Origin: Nitrincola tapanii
GTDB lineage: Bacteria > Pseudomonadota > Gammaproteobacteria > Pseudomonadales > Balneatricaceae
Length of the DNA: 64,000 nucleotides
Assembly: GCF_008368715.1 (NCBI RefSeq)
Contig: NZ_SMRS01000006.1
Location: 62,001-126,000 of the forward strand
Direction of reading: 5' to 3'
Part shown: in pieces, positions 8,807 through 18,035 of the stretch
Layout of the letters: every line of letters starts with the position of its first letter
Position numbering within the stretch: position 1 is the stretch's first letter
Translations under genes and position numbers: made by a program
Notes under the pieces: generated by a model
The model's database searches: none
Told to the model about the DNA's origin: nothing
What the model saw: only the letters and a program-made list of their open reading frames with translations

Positions 8807-9265
8807 ATGAAACGCTCACTTGTACGCTCCAGTTTGACCGGCTTTTTACTGGCCCTGCTAAGCCTCGGATTGAATCACGCCTCTGCCGAACAGATGTTTA
8901 GTGATGAACATTATGAGATCCACTACAACGCATTTAACTCAACCTTTGTGCCGGCGGATGTCGCGCAACGTCATGGCCTAACGCGCAGCGGAGTACGCGG
9001 ATTACTCAATGTTGCGGTTCTGAAGAAGCTAGAAGATGGCAGCACTCAAGCGGTTGAAGCCAACCTGACGGGTGAAGTCAGTAATCTCATCCAGCAGAAG
9101 CAGCCACTCACCTTCAAAAAAATTGAAGAAGGGGATGCCATCTATTATCTCGGTGAGTTTCGCTTCAGTAACGAAGAACGCCTGAATATCAGCCTGCAGG
9201 TTCAGCCTGATCCCAGCCGTCCCGCTTACCGCATTCAACACGAACAGACCTTTTACGCGGACTAA
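8807..9265 (+). CDS. DUF4426 periplasmic protein
   Basis: 152 residues with an N-terminal signal peptide: basic MKRSLVR, a hydrophobic stretch of about 15 residues, then a likely cleavage after ASA (about residue 27). The mature part begins with EQMFSDEHYEIHYNAFNSTF and has the look of a small beta-rich domain. The family (DUF4426) has no established function that I know of. It is conserved in this metW-to-rdgB position in pseudomonads, and the stop is 6 nt before the rdgB start, so it is likely part of the same transcript. No cysteines suggest a lipoprotein. Confidence 0.85.
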   Translation: MKRSLVRSSLTGFLLALLSLGLNHASAEQMFSDEHYEIHYNAFNSTFVPADVAQRHGLTRSGVRGLLNVAVLKKLEDGSTQAVEANLTGEVSNLIQQKQPLTFKKIEEGDAIYYLGEFRFSNEERLNISLQVQPDPSRPAYRIQHEQTFYAD

Positions 9266-9271
9266 ATCAGC

Positions 9272-9877
9272 TTGAATATACGTCAAATCCTGCTGGCCAG
9301 TAGCAACGCGGGCAAACTGCGTGAGTTTGCCGAGATGCTGGCCAGCGAACAGATCGAAGTCTTACCACAATCCGCTTTCCAGGTCAGTGATGCCGAAGAA
9401 ACCGGTTTGAGCTTTGTTGAAAATGCCATTTTAAAGGCTCGCCATGCCTGCGCTGCCACCGGGTTACCCGCTCTAGCCGATGATTCCGGTCTGGAAGTGG
9501 ATGCCTTGCAGGGTGAGCCTGGCATCTACTCGGCGCGCTACTCAGGCCCCGGGGCCAATGATCAACGTAATCTTGAGCACCTACTCAAGCGTATGGAAAA
9601 GGTGCCTGATGGACAGCGCCAGGCGCGTTATCAATGCTTACTGGTGTTTATGCGGCATGCCCAAGATCCGACTCCACTCATCTGCCAAGGCAGCTGGCAA
9701 GGTGAGATCTTACGTCAACCACAAGGACAGGGCGGCTTCGGTTACGATCCTATCTTCTGGATTCCAGCGCTTAAACAAACCGCCGCAGAACTGAGTGCGG
9801 AAGAGAAACATCGCCTCAGCCATCGAGGCATCGCGATGCGTGCGTTCCTGCAACTTTTTAAACAGCGCTATCTTTAA
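9272..9877 (+). CDS. rdgB: dITP/XTP pyrophosphatase RdgB (TTG start)
   Basis: Hydrolyses non-canonical purine nucleoside triphosphates (dITP, ITP, XTP) to monophosphates, keeping them out of DNA. At 201 residues it is normal size. HAM1-family motifs are present: LASSNAGKLREF at the N-terminus, LADDSGLEVDAL, SARYSG, GFGYDPIFW and HRLSHRGIA. The start is TTG at 9272; there is no in-frame ATG in the short gap after DUF4426, and the N-terminus aligns with the family from this codon. The stop TAA overlaps the hemW ATG by one base (TAATG). Confidence 0.95.
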   Translation: MNIRQILLASSNAGKLREFAEMLASEQIEVLPQSAFQVSDAEETGLSFVENAILKARHACAATGLPALADDSGLEVDALQGEPGIYSARYSGPGANDQRNLEHLLKRMEKVPDGQRQARYQCLLVFMRHAQDPTPLICQGSWQGEILRQPQGQGGFGYDPIFWIPALKQTAAELSAEEKHRLSHRGIAMRAFLQLFKQRYL

Positions 9878-11019
9878 TGCCAACACTGCCACCCTTGGCA
9901 CTCTACCTTCACCTACCCTGGTGTATTCGTAAGTGCCCCTATTGTGATTTTAATTCACACGCACAAAACCAGCCTTTACCTGAGGCTGAGTACCTAGATG
10001 CCCTGTCTCGCGATCTGGCTCAGGAGCTGGCACGCTTAACGCAGAAACGCCCGTTACACAGCATTTTTATCGGGGGAGGCACGCCCAGCCTATTCCACCC
10101 GGATAGCCTAGCAGCGCTCTTAAATGAAGTAGATCGTCTTTGGGGCATCCCCAGCCACACAGAGATCACCCTAGAAGCCAATCCCGGCACCTTTGAAATG
10201 GAGCGTTTTCAGGGCTTTCGCCAAGCAGGCATCAACCGCTTATCGATCGGGGTGCAAAGCTTTCACACCCCTGCTCTGCAAGCCCTAGGGCGTATTCATA
10301 ATGCACAGCAAGCGCTTGCAGCCGCCCAGAGTGCTCGTGAACTCTTTCCCAGAGTCAACCTCGATCTGATGCACGGCCTGCCTGGACAAACGCCCGAACA
10401 AGCCTTAGCGGATCTGCAGCAAGCAGTTGATCTGGAACCGGATCATCTGTCTTGGTACCAACTCACCATTGAGCCGAATACCGAGTTTCATGCCCGCCCT
10501 CCGCAACTGCCCGTGGATGAAGCCTTGTGGAGCATTCAAGAAAGCGGCCAGCAACTTCTAGCAGAACAGGGATTTGTTCAATACGAAATTTCTGCCTACG
10601 CGCGGGCTGAGCGTTACTCCCAACACAATCTTAATTATTGGCGTTTCGGGGATTATCTCGGGATAGGAGCAGGGGCTCACGGTAAAGTCAGTCGCCTTGT
10701 GGAGGGCCAACTCGAGATTGAGCGACACCATAAACTGCGCCAACCTAAAGCCTACATGCAAGCCCTGAATCCAGATGCCGGACGGGAGCGCGTAGCCCCT
10801 GAAGACCAGGCCTTTGAGTTTATGCTCAATGCCCTGCGCCTGACCTCAGGGGTCGAAAGCTCACTGCTGCATGAACGCACTGTCTTAAACTCTGAATCCT
10901 TAACCAAAACCTTACAGCAGGCACGTCAACGTGGGTTATTAGAAGCCGATCCAGGGCGTTTACAACCCAGCGCACAAGGGCGTTTATTTCTAAATGATCT
11001 ACTGGAGCTGTTCCTGTGA
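9877..11019 (+). CDS. hemW: Heme chaperone HemW (radical SAM)
   Basis: 380-residue radical-SAM protein formerly confused with oxygen-independent coproporphyrinogen oxidase. The cluster motif is C16-x3-C20-x2-C23 (WCIRKCPYC), followed by IGGGTPSLF and a C-terminal HemN-type domain. The family binds heme and is thought to insert it into target proteins. The short length and the single-Cys spacing after the CxxxCxxC motif (CDFNSH, not CxFCGC as in HemN) favour HemW. It overlaps rdgB by 1 nt and converges with the HAD gene 12 nt away. Confidence 0.93.
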   Translation: MPTLPPLALYLHLPWCIRKCPYCDFNSHAQNQPLPEAEYLDALSRDLAQELARLTQKRPLHSIFIGGGTPSLFHPDSLAALLNEVDRLWGIPSHTEITLEANPGTFEMERFQGFRQAGINRLSIGVQSFHTPALQALGRIHNAQQALAAAQSARELFPRVNLDLMHGLPGQTPEQALADLQQAVDLEPDHLSWYQLTIEPNTEFHARPPQLPVDEALWSIQESGQQLLAEQGFVQYEISAYARAERYSQHNLNYWRFGDYLGIGAGAHGKVSRLVEGQLEIERHHKLRQPKAYMQALNPDAGRERVAPEDQAFEFMLNALRLTSGVESSLLHERTVLNSESLTKTLQQARQRGLLEADPGRLQPSAQGRLFLNDLLELFL

Positions 11020-11031
11020 ATCTTGCTTCGT

Positions 11032-11769
11032 CTAGAGGATCTGACGTTTAAGTGCTCTAGCCTGCAACTGAGCGATCGCATCGGGCAGATCCGCGAGACT
11101 GCGGATTTCGACATCGGCAGGCCGCCCACCTGGCCAAGCCTGCCCACTTAGATTCACCCAGACCGTCCAGATTCCCAGCGCTTGCGCGGCTTCCACATCA
11201 TTTACGGGATGATCTCCGATATGCACCACTTGGGTCGGATTGAGCTGCAGATAGGCCAGCGCCTGCTCAAACATTAAGGGATGCGGTTTGGCCTGCCCGA
11301 CCTGATCAGCATTTAATTGAAACTCAAACAGATCCGCCAAGCCGGTGCGTTTAACCTCCGCATTACCATTACTCAAAGCACCTAAACGCAAACCTTGGCG
11401 GTGCAAGGTTTCTAGACTCGTGCGAGCATGTGCAAAGAGTGTGACTTGATGGCGCGCTTCCATAAACGCGGTAAATGCCTGAGCCGCCAGTGTTTGCGCA
11501 TCTGCGACCGGATAACCCAAATCCGCCAACGCGGTTTCCAGCAGCTTCAATCGAATCAAGGTAACACTGTGCGCTATTTCTGGGTAGCGGCTTAAAACCT
11601 GGGCACGTAACGCAGAACCTTCTGCCAGATCACTGAACTGATAAGCTTGGGTAAAACGTGGAGCACGCTCCTCCAACCAACTCCAGAGCGTTTGGTTGGC
11701 CAACTCAATCACCGGCTCAACGGCCCAAAGGGTATCATCAAGATCAAAGGTCAAAGCTTGCAAGGTCAT
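11032..11769 (-). CDS. HAD-family hydrolase (YigB-like)
   Basis: 245-residue haloacid-dehalogenase phosphatase, subfamily IA. Motif I is TFDLDDTLW (about 8-16), motif II LGALSNGNAEV, motif III lysine in GQAKPHPLMF, motif IV HIGDHPVNDVEAA. In E. coli the gene after xerC is yigB, an FMN/5-amino-6-ribitylamino-uracil phosphate phosphatase; the same neighbourhood suggests an orthologue, but substrates cannot be read from sequence. The ATG overlaps the xerC stop by 4 nt (ATGA), so the two are translationally coupled. Confidence 0.88.
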   Translation of the reverse strand: MTLQALTFDLDDTLWAVEPVIELANQTLWSWLEERAPRFTQAYQFSDLAEGSALRAQVLSRYPEIAHSVTLIRLKLLETALADLGYPVADAQTLAAQAFTAFMEARHQVTLFAHARTSLETLHRQGLRLGALSNGNAEVKRTGLADLFEFQLNADQVGQAKPHPLMFEQALAYLQLNPTQVVHIGDHPVNDVEAAQALGIWTVWVNLSGQAWPGGRPADVEIRSLADLPDAIAQLQARALKRQIL

Positions 11770-12695
11770 TCTGTATCCTCTTGATCAGAACGCTTACGCG
11801 CACGCGGGTGGGCCTGCTCATAAACGCTCATCAAATGCTGAAAATCGAGATGGGTATAGACCTGGGTCGTGGAGATGTCGGTATGGCCCAGTAATTCCTG
11901 AACCGCACGTAGATCCTGGCTGGATTCTAAGAGGTGACTGGCAAAGCTATGACGCAAACGATGGGGATAGACACGCCCGTCCATCCCTTGGCGCCGCCCC
12001 CAGTAGGCCAAACGCTGTTCTACGGCACGGGTGGTTAAACGTCCACCCCGCTGGCTGATAAACAAGGCGGGGTTATCTAATTTTTGCCAATGAGTGCGTA
12101 CCGCTAACCAGGCTTTGAGTGCCTCGCAGGCATAACGCCCGATCGGCAGATCACGCACTTTACGCCCTTTACCCGTCACTCGCAGTGCACGTGCCCCTAA
12201 ATCCAGATCATTCAGATCCAAACCCACCAGCTCCGAAACACGTAAACCGGAAGAGTAGAGCAGCTCCATCATCGCAAAATCACGCAGCGTTATAGGCTCG
12301 GCATCGGGTGCCACTAACATCTGTTCTAAGGCATCCACATCCAGCGTTTGTGGCAAGCGCTTGGCGCTTTTCGGTGCCTGCACTGACAACACCGGATTTT
12401 GCTCCAGCCAACCTTCCCGTGCCAAAAACCGATAAAAGCTGCGCAGTGCGGAAAGCACACGCTGCAAACTCCGACCGGATTGCCCTTGCTGATGAGCATA
12501 CCCCAGAAGTTGGCGCAGATGACGAGGCGTTAAGCCTGACCAACTGGGCAGAGAGGCCTGCTGCGCCCACACCTGGATCTGGTCAAGATCACGTTGGTAG
12601 GCTTTCAGTGTATGCGCCGAAAGTTGGCGCTCTACACGCAGATGATCGAGAAAATTCGACAACCATTCGGATTCATCCGGCGGCTGGCGTGACAT
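11766..12695 (-). CDS. xerC: Site-specific tyrosine recombinase XerC
   Basis: 309 residues. With XerD, XerC resolves chromosome dimers at dif. The N-terminal SAM-like core-binding domain covers about 1-95, and the catalytic domain contains R152 (SGLRVSEL), K176 (TGKGRK), H245 and R248 (HRLRHSF), H271 (LGHTDIST) and nucleophile Y280 (TQVYTH). The dapF-DUF484-xerC-HAD order identifies it as chromosomal XerC rather than a phage integrase. It lies 1 nt after DUF484 and overlaps the HAD gene by 4 nt. Confidence 0.97.
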   Translation of the reverse strand: MSRQPPDESEWLSNFLDHLRVERQLSAHTLKAYQRDLDQIQVWAQQASLPSWSGLTPRHLRQLLGYAHQQGQSGRSLQRVLSALRSFYRFLAREGWLEQNPVLSVQAPKSAKRLPQTLDVDALEQMLVAPDAEPITLRDFAMMELLYSSGLRVSELVGLDLNDLDLGARALRVTGKGRKVRDLPIGRYACEALKAWLAVRTHWQKLDNPALFISQRGGRLTTRAVEQRLAYWGRRQGMDGRVYPHRLRHSFASHLLESSQDLRAVQELLGHTDISTTQVYTHLDFQHLMSVYEQAHPRARKRSDQEDTE

Positions 12696-12696
12696 C

Positions 12697-13398
12697 TCAG
12701 TCTTCCGGATGCTGCAACCGGTGCATCAGCACGCGGCTCAAGACTTCACCAACATAACTCAAAAAGAGTGTGCCCTGGCTACTCTGGAAATAATCGGGAT
12801 CAAAGCTTCCGATCGCCAAAAGCCCTAGGGTTTCACCTTTGACTAAAGGCACCACGGCGGCGGACTGAACACGGGCGGCTTTATCCGGGAAGAGAAAACG
12901 GGTCATCGCTTCACTCAACTGGCCACAACTGGGCAAGCTGGTTTCAATTAAAGGTTGCACCAGTGAACAATCGGCACGCGATAACATACGTAAGTTATTC
13001 ACATTTAACGGCTGCTCACTGAACAGGATTAAACGGGCATCATCTCCATAAAAATCCTGGCACAGACTTTCTTCGATGGCGATCGCAATATCATCCAGCG
13101 TTTGTGCTTCCAGCAGTGCCAACACCATACGTTTGGTTTTATCAAACTGTATGTCGTTATGGCGGGCAATTTCGATCAACTCCGAGAGATGACCGTGGAG
13201 TTTCTGATTACGCTCACGTAATAAGGACGTCTGTCTTTCCACCAAAGAAACGGTAGTGCCGCGCTGATGCGGCACATAGAGCTTTTCCAGTAACCAGGTG
13301 TGCTCCGTGAAAAAATCCGGATGTGCGGCCAAATACTCCGCCACCTGCTCGGCACTCAAGGCCGCACTGGGGGCGGTTTTGCTGTGAAGTTCGTTCAT
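12697..13398 (-). CDS. DUF484 family (YigA-like) GAF-fold protein
   Basis: 233 residues of the DUF484 family, whose members have an N-terminal helical part and a GAF-like domain. Seen here: an N-terminal segment [12 protein letters not shown] typical of the family, a central coiled-coil-prone helix (about 50-90, with [15 protein letters not shown]), then alpha/beta sequence ending with [13 protein letters not shown], a GAF-like signature. Molecular role unknown. It is conserved between dapF and xerC in E. coli and Pseudomonas. The ATG overlaps the dapF stop by 4 nt. Confidence 0.92.
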   Translation of the reverse strand: MNELHSKTAPSAALSAEQVAEYLAAHPDFFTEHTWLLEKLYVPHQRGTTVSLVERQTSLLRERNQKLHGHLSELIEIARHNDIQFDKTKRMVLALLEAQTLDDIAIAIEESLCQDFYGDDARLILFSEQPLNVNNLRMLSRADCSLVQPLIETSLPSCGQLSEAMTRFLFPDKAARVQSAAVVPLVKGETLGLLAIGSFDPDYFQSSQGTLFLSYVGEVLSRVLMHRLQHPED

Positions 13399-14225
13399 AA
13401 GAAAATCTGCCCTTCATAAACATGAGTGGCCGGCCCCGTCATATGCACCGACTGGCCCTCACCCGCCCAACGGATCCGCAAGGTGCCACCCGGCAGGCAG
13501 ACCTCTACCTCTTCATCCAACCAGCCGCGCAAACGTCCGGCGACCACGGCAGCACAGGCTCCCGTTCCACAGGCTTGAGTTTCACCCGCGCCTCGCTCAA
13601 ACACACGCAAAGCAATCTGTTGGCGTGAAATCACCTGCATAAACCCAACATTCACACGCTTAGGAAAGCGTGGGTGGCGCTCCAACAGAGGTCCCAGTGT
13701 CTCAACCGGGGCTTGGTCGACATCCTTCACCGCAAGGACAAGATGTGGATTGCCCATAGAGATGGCAGAAATCTGCACACTTTGCCCTTCGACCTCTAGA
13801 TCATAGACTGCGCTCTGCTGCTCAGCCGCGAAGGGGATCTCCGCAGGATTCAGAATCGGCGCGCCCATATCCACTTCCACCTGACGATCCGGGCGCAAAT
13901 AAAGCACGGATTGGCCACGTGCCGTTTCAACATGGATCTCATCCTTGGCAATTAAGCGCTTATCACGCACAAAACGTGCAAAGCAGCGCGCGCCATTGCC
14001 ACAATGTTCCACCTCTGAACCGTCCGCATTAAAAATTCGGTAACGGAAATCGACATCCGGGCGCGTGGGTGGCTCCACCAATAACAGCTGGTCAAAACCA
14101 ATACCGGTATGACGATCGGCCAGACTTTTCACCAGGGTTTCATTGAGACGCACACGCTGCGACACCCCATCGATCACCATAAAGTCATTCCCGAGGCCAT
14201 GCATTTTACTGAATCTGAGAAGCAT
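13395..14225 (-). CDS. dapF: Diaminopimelate epimerase
   Basis: Interconverts LL- and meso-diaminopimelate for peptidoglycan and lysine. 276 residues, standard length. The two catalytic cysteines are visible: C75 in [10 protein letters not shown] and C219 in [21 protein letters not shown] at the N-terminus is the family signature. The upstream neighbour lysA uses the product, and 13 nt separate them, so lptM-lysA-dapF-DUF484-xerC-HAD reads as one operon. It overlaps DUF484 by 4 nt. Confidence 0.97.
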   Translation of the reverse strand: MLLRFSKMHGLGNDFMVIDGVSQRVRLNETLVKSLADRHTGIGFDQLLLVEPPTRPDVDFRYRIFNADGSEVEHCGNGARCFARFVRDKRLIAKDEIHVETARGQSVLYLRPDRQVEVDMGAPILNPAEIPFAAEQQSAVYDLEVEGQSVQISAISMGNPHLVLAVKDVDQAPVETLGPLLERHPRFPKRVNVGFMQVISRQQIALRVFERGAGETQACGTGACAAVVAGRLRGWLDEEVEVCLPGGTLRIRWAGEGQSVHMTGPATHVYEGQIFL

Positions 14226-14238
14226 GCTGACTCTCCGC

Positions 14239-15507
14239 TCAACGATCTGCTGGGAGGGTATGCTCGCCTTTCATCAGATCACTTAGGCGCTCACGTTCAC
14301 GCACAAGATAAAACTGATTATCATCGACCATCACTTCCGCAGGCTTACAGCGCGTGTTGTAGTTGGATGCCATCACAAAACCATAGGCTCCCGCAGAACA
14401 CACGGCTAAGAGATCACCTGGCTCTAAGTTCAACAAGCGATTTTTGCCCAGGAAGTCACCCGTTTCGCATACTGGCCCGACTAGATCCCAGGCTAAGGCT
14501 TCACCCTCTTCGCGCAGGGTTAAGGGCACGATCTCTTGATAAGCGTTGTAGAGAGAGGGGCGGATTAGATCATTCATCGCGGCATCTATGATCGCGAAGT
14601 GTTTATCGCCCGTGTGTTTAAGAAATTCAACCTGCGTCAGTAAGACCCCGGCATTCGCCACAATCGAGCGACCAGGCTCAAAAACCAGCTTGATCTGACG
14701 CCCTGCCAGTTTTTCCAGGACGGCGGCCACATACTCATCTGGCGAAGGCGGCTGCTCGTCGGTGTAACACACTCCTAAGCCCCCTCCCAGATCAAGATGA
14801 TGAATCGAGATGCCGTCTTCTGCCAACTCATCTATCAACTTTAGCAGGCGCTCCAGGGCATCTAGAAAAGGTCTGATTTCGGTGAGCTGCGAACCTATGT
14901 GACAATCCATACCGACCACTTCGACACCGGGCAGGGTGGCCGCACGGCGATAGACCGCACGCGCATGATCGATATCGATACCAAACTTGTTTTCTTTCAG
15001 CCCAGTCGAGATATAGGGATGCGTTTTAGCGTCAACATCCGGATTCACGCGGAACGAAACCGGGGCCACCTTGCCCAGTGCCAAAGCCACTTCATTGACA
15101 CGATCCAACTCGGCATCCGATTCAATGTTAAAGCAGAAGATGCCCACTTCCAGCGCACGCTGAATCTCGGCGGGCTGTTTACCCACACCCGAGAACACAA
15201 TCTTGCTTGGATCCCCGCCGGCACGCAGTACACGCTCCAACTCACCTTGGGAGACGATATCAAAGCCGGCGCCCAGGCGAGCTAAAACATTCAACACGGC
15301 CAGATTGGAGTTGGCCTTCACTGCAAAGCAGACCAAGGCATCCTGGCCCTCAAGGGCTTGAGCATAACTGAGATAAGCTCGCTCGATCGCATCACGCGAA
15401 TACACATAGGTCGGAGTACCCAGGCTTGCCGCAATTTTTTCCAGCACGACTTCTTCACAACAAAGGCGGCCATTCTGATAGGTAAAGCTATCCATGTTCT
15501 GTCTCAT
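14239..15507 (-). CDS. lysA: Diaminopimelate decarboxylase
   Basis: PLP-dependent fold-III enzyme that decarboxylates meso-diaminopimelate to L-lysine. 422 residues from the ATG at 15507. The PLP lysine is K64 in [19 protein letters not shown] and the C-terminal CETGDFLGK (active-site Cys) are present. Two starts are possible: ATG 15507, which overlaps the lptM stop as ATGA, and ATG 15495 (MDSFTYQNG), which better matches the usual N-terminus of pseudomonad LysA. Neither has a strong ribosome site, so coupling to lptM favours 15507. The product call is not affected. Confidence 0.96.
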   Translation of the reverse strand: MRQNMDSFTYQNGRLCCEEVVLEKIAASLGTPTYVYSRDAIERAYLSYAQALEGQDALVCFAVKANSNLAVLNVLARLGAGFDIVSQGELERVLRAGGDPSKIVFSGVGKQPAEIQRALEVGIFCFNIESDAELDRVNEVALALGKVAPVSFRVNPDVDAKTHPYISTGLKENKFGIDIDHARAVYRRAATLPGVEVVGMDCHIGSQLTEIRPFLDALERLLKLIDELAEDGISIHHLDLGGGLGVCYTDEQPPSPDEYVAAVLEKLAGRQIKLVFEPGRSIVANAGVLLTQVEFLKHTGDKHFAIIDAAMNDLIRPSLYNAYQEIVPLTLREEGEALAWDLVGPVCETGDFLGKNRLLNLEPGDLLAVCSAGAYGFVMASNYNTRCKPAEVMVDDNQFYLVRERERLSDLMKGEHTLPADR

Positions 15508-15620
15508 TCTGCCTGCTGTGCCTGTTCAGTGTGCTGCGGTAGATACAAAGGGCCTTTGTTCCCACAGCCGGCCAAAAGCACAAGACTTAGCAACAGCAGG
15601 GGCCAAATATATCTGATCAT
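15504..15620 (-). CDS. lptM: LptM/YifL-type small lipoprotein
   Basis: A 38-residue frame encodes a basic-hydrophobic signal sequence (MIRYIWPLLLLSLVLL) and the lipobox LAGC, then CGNKGPLYLP. The CG-x-KGPLYLP sequence after the lipidated cysteine is the hallmark of LptM (formerly YifL/LppL), an outer-membrane lipoprotein that helps the LptD/LptE LPS translocon mature. The gene directly upstream of lysA is where this lipoprotein is found in many gammaproteobacteria. Its stop overlaps the lysA ATG by 4 nt. Very short, but motif and position agree. Confidence 0.92.
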   Translation of the reverse strand: MIRYIWPLLLLSLVLLAGCGNKGPLYLPQHTEQAQQAE

Positions 15621-15700
15621 GGGCAAACACCTCAGGCATCAAAAAGGGATGGAGCCTCAGCGTTCGGGATCTGAAGCTTTTATAAACGAATTAACCCAGC

Positions 15701-15706
15701 ATTATA
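15701..15706 (-). promoter_or_regulatory. Candidate -10 element for lptM-lysA-dapF
   Basis: On the minus strand the hexamer at 15706-15701 is TATAAT, a perfect -10, about 80 nt upstream of the lptM start. No good -35 hexamer lies 16-18 bp upstream. The 119-nt gap 15621-15739 otherwise shows no T-tailed hairpin for the upstream YdjC-family gene, so read-through from it is possible. Confidence 0.4.
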
Positions 15707-15739
15707 GCCTGAGCAAAGGGAGCTTGGGCAGACCTGAAC

Positions 15740-16525
15740 TTAGACGAATGCCGGGGTTGGGCTCAGGTGAAGATGTCGCTGCTTGAGATCGCGTGCAAAT
15801 GCGTCACTGGCGAGCCAGTCATACTCCTGGCGCCGCGTCAGAGCCATGCCCGTTTGCGCGGGTGACAAAGCCCCCGGGTGACACATAATCAACGTCCCCT
15901 CTGGCAGAGCCGTCAACCAATGACCCAAAAGCTTAGGGAAATCGGCTTGCGGATTCAGCGAATAGAGTCCGGCAAAATGCGCCGAGAGTCGAAAACCGGC
16001 GGCTTGTGCCTGAGCACTAAAGCCCTGCCCAAGCGCACGCAAGACAAGGGCTTTTAGGGTCGCATCGTGTCCACTGAGGGAGGGGTTTACCTGGCGTAGC
16101 CAAGGCTTTTGATTGGGATAGCGTTGCTGCAAGCAGTGCAAAAGCGTTTCACGAATACCCCGAAAGATATGTACATGCTGATGACCATCAACAAAATCCG
16201 GTGCCCGCCCCCAAGCCTGCTCAAACGCATCCAACTGCAACAACAACGCCATTTCAACATATTGCTGATCAATACGACCGCTGAACGACTGTTGCATCAA
16301 CTTGACCAGAGGGATCGGCTTCTGTGTCTCGGTCAGATTAAAGTGCAATCCCACCGCCACCTGATTAGCATAAGGTTGCAGAGCCTGAGCCGCCTCCGGC
16401 CAAGCAGCCCGATCACTCATACAGCTCACCGCACTCAAACGTCCCTTGGCCACCAGATCCAAGATGCCGCGATTCACCGCCTCGGAATAGCCAAAGTCGT
16501 CGGCGCAGAGTACGTAGGTTTTCAT
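15740..16525 (-). CDS. YdjC-family carbohydrate deacetylase (NaxD-like)
   Basis: 261 residues from ATG 16525. The YdjC/ChbG family removes N-acetyl groups from sugars with a metal-dependent fold. Seen: the metal/base motif VLCADDFGYSEAV at the N-terminus, VAVGLHFNLTE, and VDGHQHVHIF, all typical. MCHPGAL near the C-terminus adds another conserved histidine. The ATG overlaps the stop of the GtrA-like gene (ATGA), tying it to a GtrB/GtrA pair. In Francisella the YdjC-family NaxD deacetylates undecaprenyl-phosphate GalNAc before transfer to lipid A; the neighbours here suggest a similar role. Chitooligosaccharide or hopanoid-type deacetylation are alternatives. An open extension upstream to 16600 lies inside the GtrA gene and is not used. 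Confidence 0.85.
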   Translation of the reverse strand: MKTYVLCADDFGYSEAVNRGILDLVAKGRLSAVSCMSDRAAWPEAAQALQPYANQVAVGLHFNLTETQKPIPLVKLMQQSFSGRIDQQYVEMALLLQLDAFEQAWGRAPDFVDGHQHVHIFRGIRETLLHCLQQRYPNQKPWLRQVNPSLSGHDATLKALVLRALGQGFSAQAQAAGFRLSAHFAGLYSLNPQADFPKLLGHWLTALPEGTLIMCHPGALSPAQTGMALTRRQEYDWLASDAFARDLKQRHLHLSPTPAFV

Positions 16526-16893
16526 GCGGCAAAGGCCCAATAACGACTCAGTACAAAGGTCAGCGCAGCGACTAAAGCCAACACCAACAACAAAGCCCAC
16601 TGGTAACCCAGAGGGGTCCAGGTCAGTAAGATCGCATACAGACTTTCATTCACTAGAAAACTTAAACCCGCCACACTGGCAAAGCGCGGAAAAGTTTGTC
16701 GATGCGGGATCGCCTGCGCACCAAACGTCAGAATACGATGCCCAAAATAACTGACCTGAAATGCCAACAAAAAGGCAAAGACATTCGCCACCAGCGGTGC
16801 CATCCCGAAAGGCACCAGCAGCAGCACCACACACCAGTGCAGCACAAGCGCCGTCATCCCCACTCCACCAAAACGCAGCAACTGCCTGAGCAT
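16522..16893 (-). CDS. GtrA-like small membrane protein, putative polyprenyl-sugar flippase
   Basis: 123 residues with four predicted transmembrane helices (about 8-28, 33-52, 73-92 and 97-118). GtrA-family signatures are present: N-terminal LLRFGGVGM, YFGHRILTF after helix 2, and C-terminal SRYWAF. GtrA proteins are thought to move undecaprenyl-phosphate-linked sugars across the inner membrane. It directly abuts the GtrB-like gene (no spacer) and overlaps the deacetylase gene by 4 nt, so the three form a tight operon. The exact sugar is not readable. Confidence 0.88.
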   Translation of the reverse strand: MLRQLLRFGGVGMTALVLHWCVVLLLVPFGMAPLVANVFAFLLAFQVSYFGHRILTFGAQAIPHRQTFPRFASVAGLSFLVNESLYAILLTWTPLGYQWALLLVLALVAALTFVLSRYWAFAA

Positions 16894-17943
16894 CTAGTCA
16901 GCATCCTGAACGGGGATCGCGGCAGGTGCGGTCATCTCGGACTGCGCAGAAGGCGTTTTTGAGGAACGAATATAATCAGAGACAAGATACACCGGACGCC
17001 CTTTCACTTCGGCAAAGATACGCGAGATATACTCACCCAGAATCCCCACCGAAAGCAGCTGCATGCCCCCCAAGAAGCCAATACCGGCCACCAAAGTAGG
17101 CCAACCCGGCACATCACTGCCAAGCAACAGAGTGCTGAGCACCACCAGCAAAGCATATCCCATCGCCAAGAGTGAAATGATAATACCAATAATCATCCAA
17201 ATTCGTAGGGGCGCACTGCTAAAAGCGGTAATTCCCGTCAAGGCCAGAGAGGATAGGCGTCTTAAACCAAAACTGGTCGCACCACTGAAACGTGGATTAA
17301 CCTTAAAGGGCACGCCGATACTACGAAAACCGACCCAAGCAAACAGCCCTTTCATCATACGCTTGCGCTCTGGCAGAGCGCGTAGAGCTTTCACCACTCG
17401 CGCATCCATCAAACGGAAATCACCCGCATTCGCTTGAATCTCAACCTCAGCGCTGCGGCTCAGCGCCTGATAAAAAAGATGGGTTAAACGACGTTTCAGC
17501 GGATGCTCATCGGAGCGGTCGGCACGTATGCCATACACCATGTCATACCCCTCTAACCAATGCTGGTAGAAGACCTCCAGCATCTCTACAGGATGCTGCA
17601 TATCCGAATCCATCAAGATCACCAGATCACCTTCGGCATGATCCAGCCCGGCACTCATCGCCGCTTCTTTGCCAAAATTGCGCGAAAGCGCCAGTAAAGA
17701 CACCGGATACAGATCCGACATGGCGACCACTACGCCTGCGGTGGCATCACGACTGCCATCATCCACGACCAGAATTTCAAAGTCGCTGGATAGGTTAGGC
17801 AAAACCTCACAAAGCAAGGGCACCATCTGCTGCAAATTTTCCGCTTCGTTATAGGCCGGCAAAATACAGGTGATACGAGGTGGTCGCTCCAGCTCACGAG
17901 GTTTTAATAACGCATTGAGGGCTTGGGATCTGATCTCTGACAT
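16894..17943 (-). CDS. GtrB/FlmF2-like polyprenyl-phosphate glycosyltransferase (GT2)
   Basis: 349 residues. An N-terminal GT-A domain has ILPAYNEAENL (about 28-38), LVVDDGSRDAT, and the DSDMQHP metal/donor motif; two C-terminal transmembrane helices lie at about 247-270 and 280-303. This matches dolichol/undecaprenyl-phosphate sugar synthases (GtrB, ArnC, FlmF2). These charge undecaprenyl phosphate with a sugar at the cytoplasmic face. First gene of the GtrB-GtrA-YdjC operon, divergent from waaA across 92 nt. ArnC is unlikely because no other arn gene is present. Confidence 0.88.
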   Translation of the reverse strand: MSEIRSQALNALLKPRELERPPRITCILPAYNEAENLQQMVPLLCEVLPNLSSDFEILVVDDGSRDATAGVVVAMSDLYPVSLLALSRNFGKEAAMSAGLDHAEGDLVILMDSDMQHPVEMLEVFYQHWLEGYDMVYGIRADRSDEHPLKRRLTHLFYQALSRSAEVEIQANAGDFRLMDARVVKALRALPERKRMMKGLFAWVGFRSIGVPFKVNPRFSGATSFGLRRLSSLALTGITAFSSAPLRIWMIIGIIISLLAMGYALLVVLSTLLLGSDVPGWPTLVAGIGFLGGMQLLSVGILGEYISRIFAEVKGRPVYLVSDYIRSSKTPSAQSEMTAPAAIPVQDAD

Positions 17944-18035
17944 CCGCTTATCCGATAGGCATTCCGCTTAAGAAGGATAATGGTAAACTATATTCTTTGG
18001 CTTAGCACCGCATCGATCATGAGGAATTCAAGGGT

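Noticed and set aside
11766-12695. Tyrosine recombinase as a sign of a prophage or integron
   Set aside because: Gene order dapF-DUF484-xerC-HAD and full-length XerC motifs identify the housekeeping enzyme; there are no phage genes or att-like repeats.
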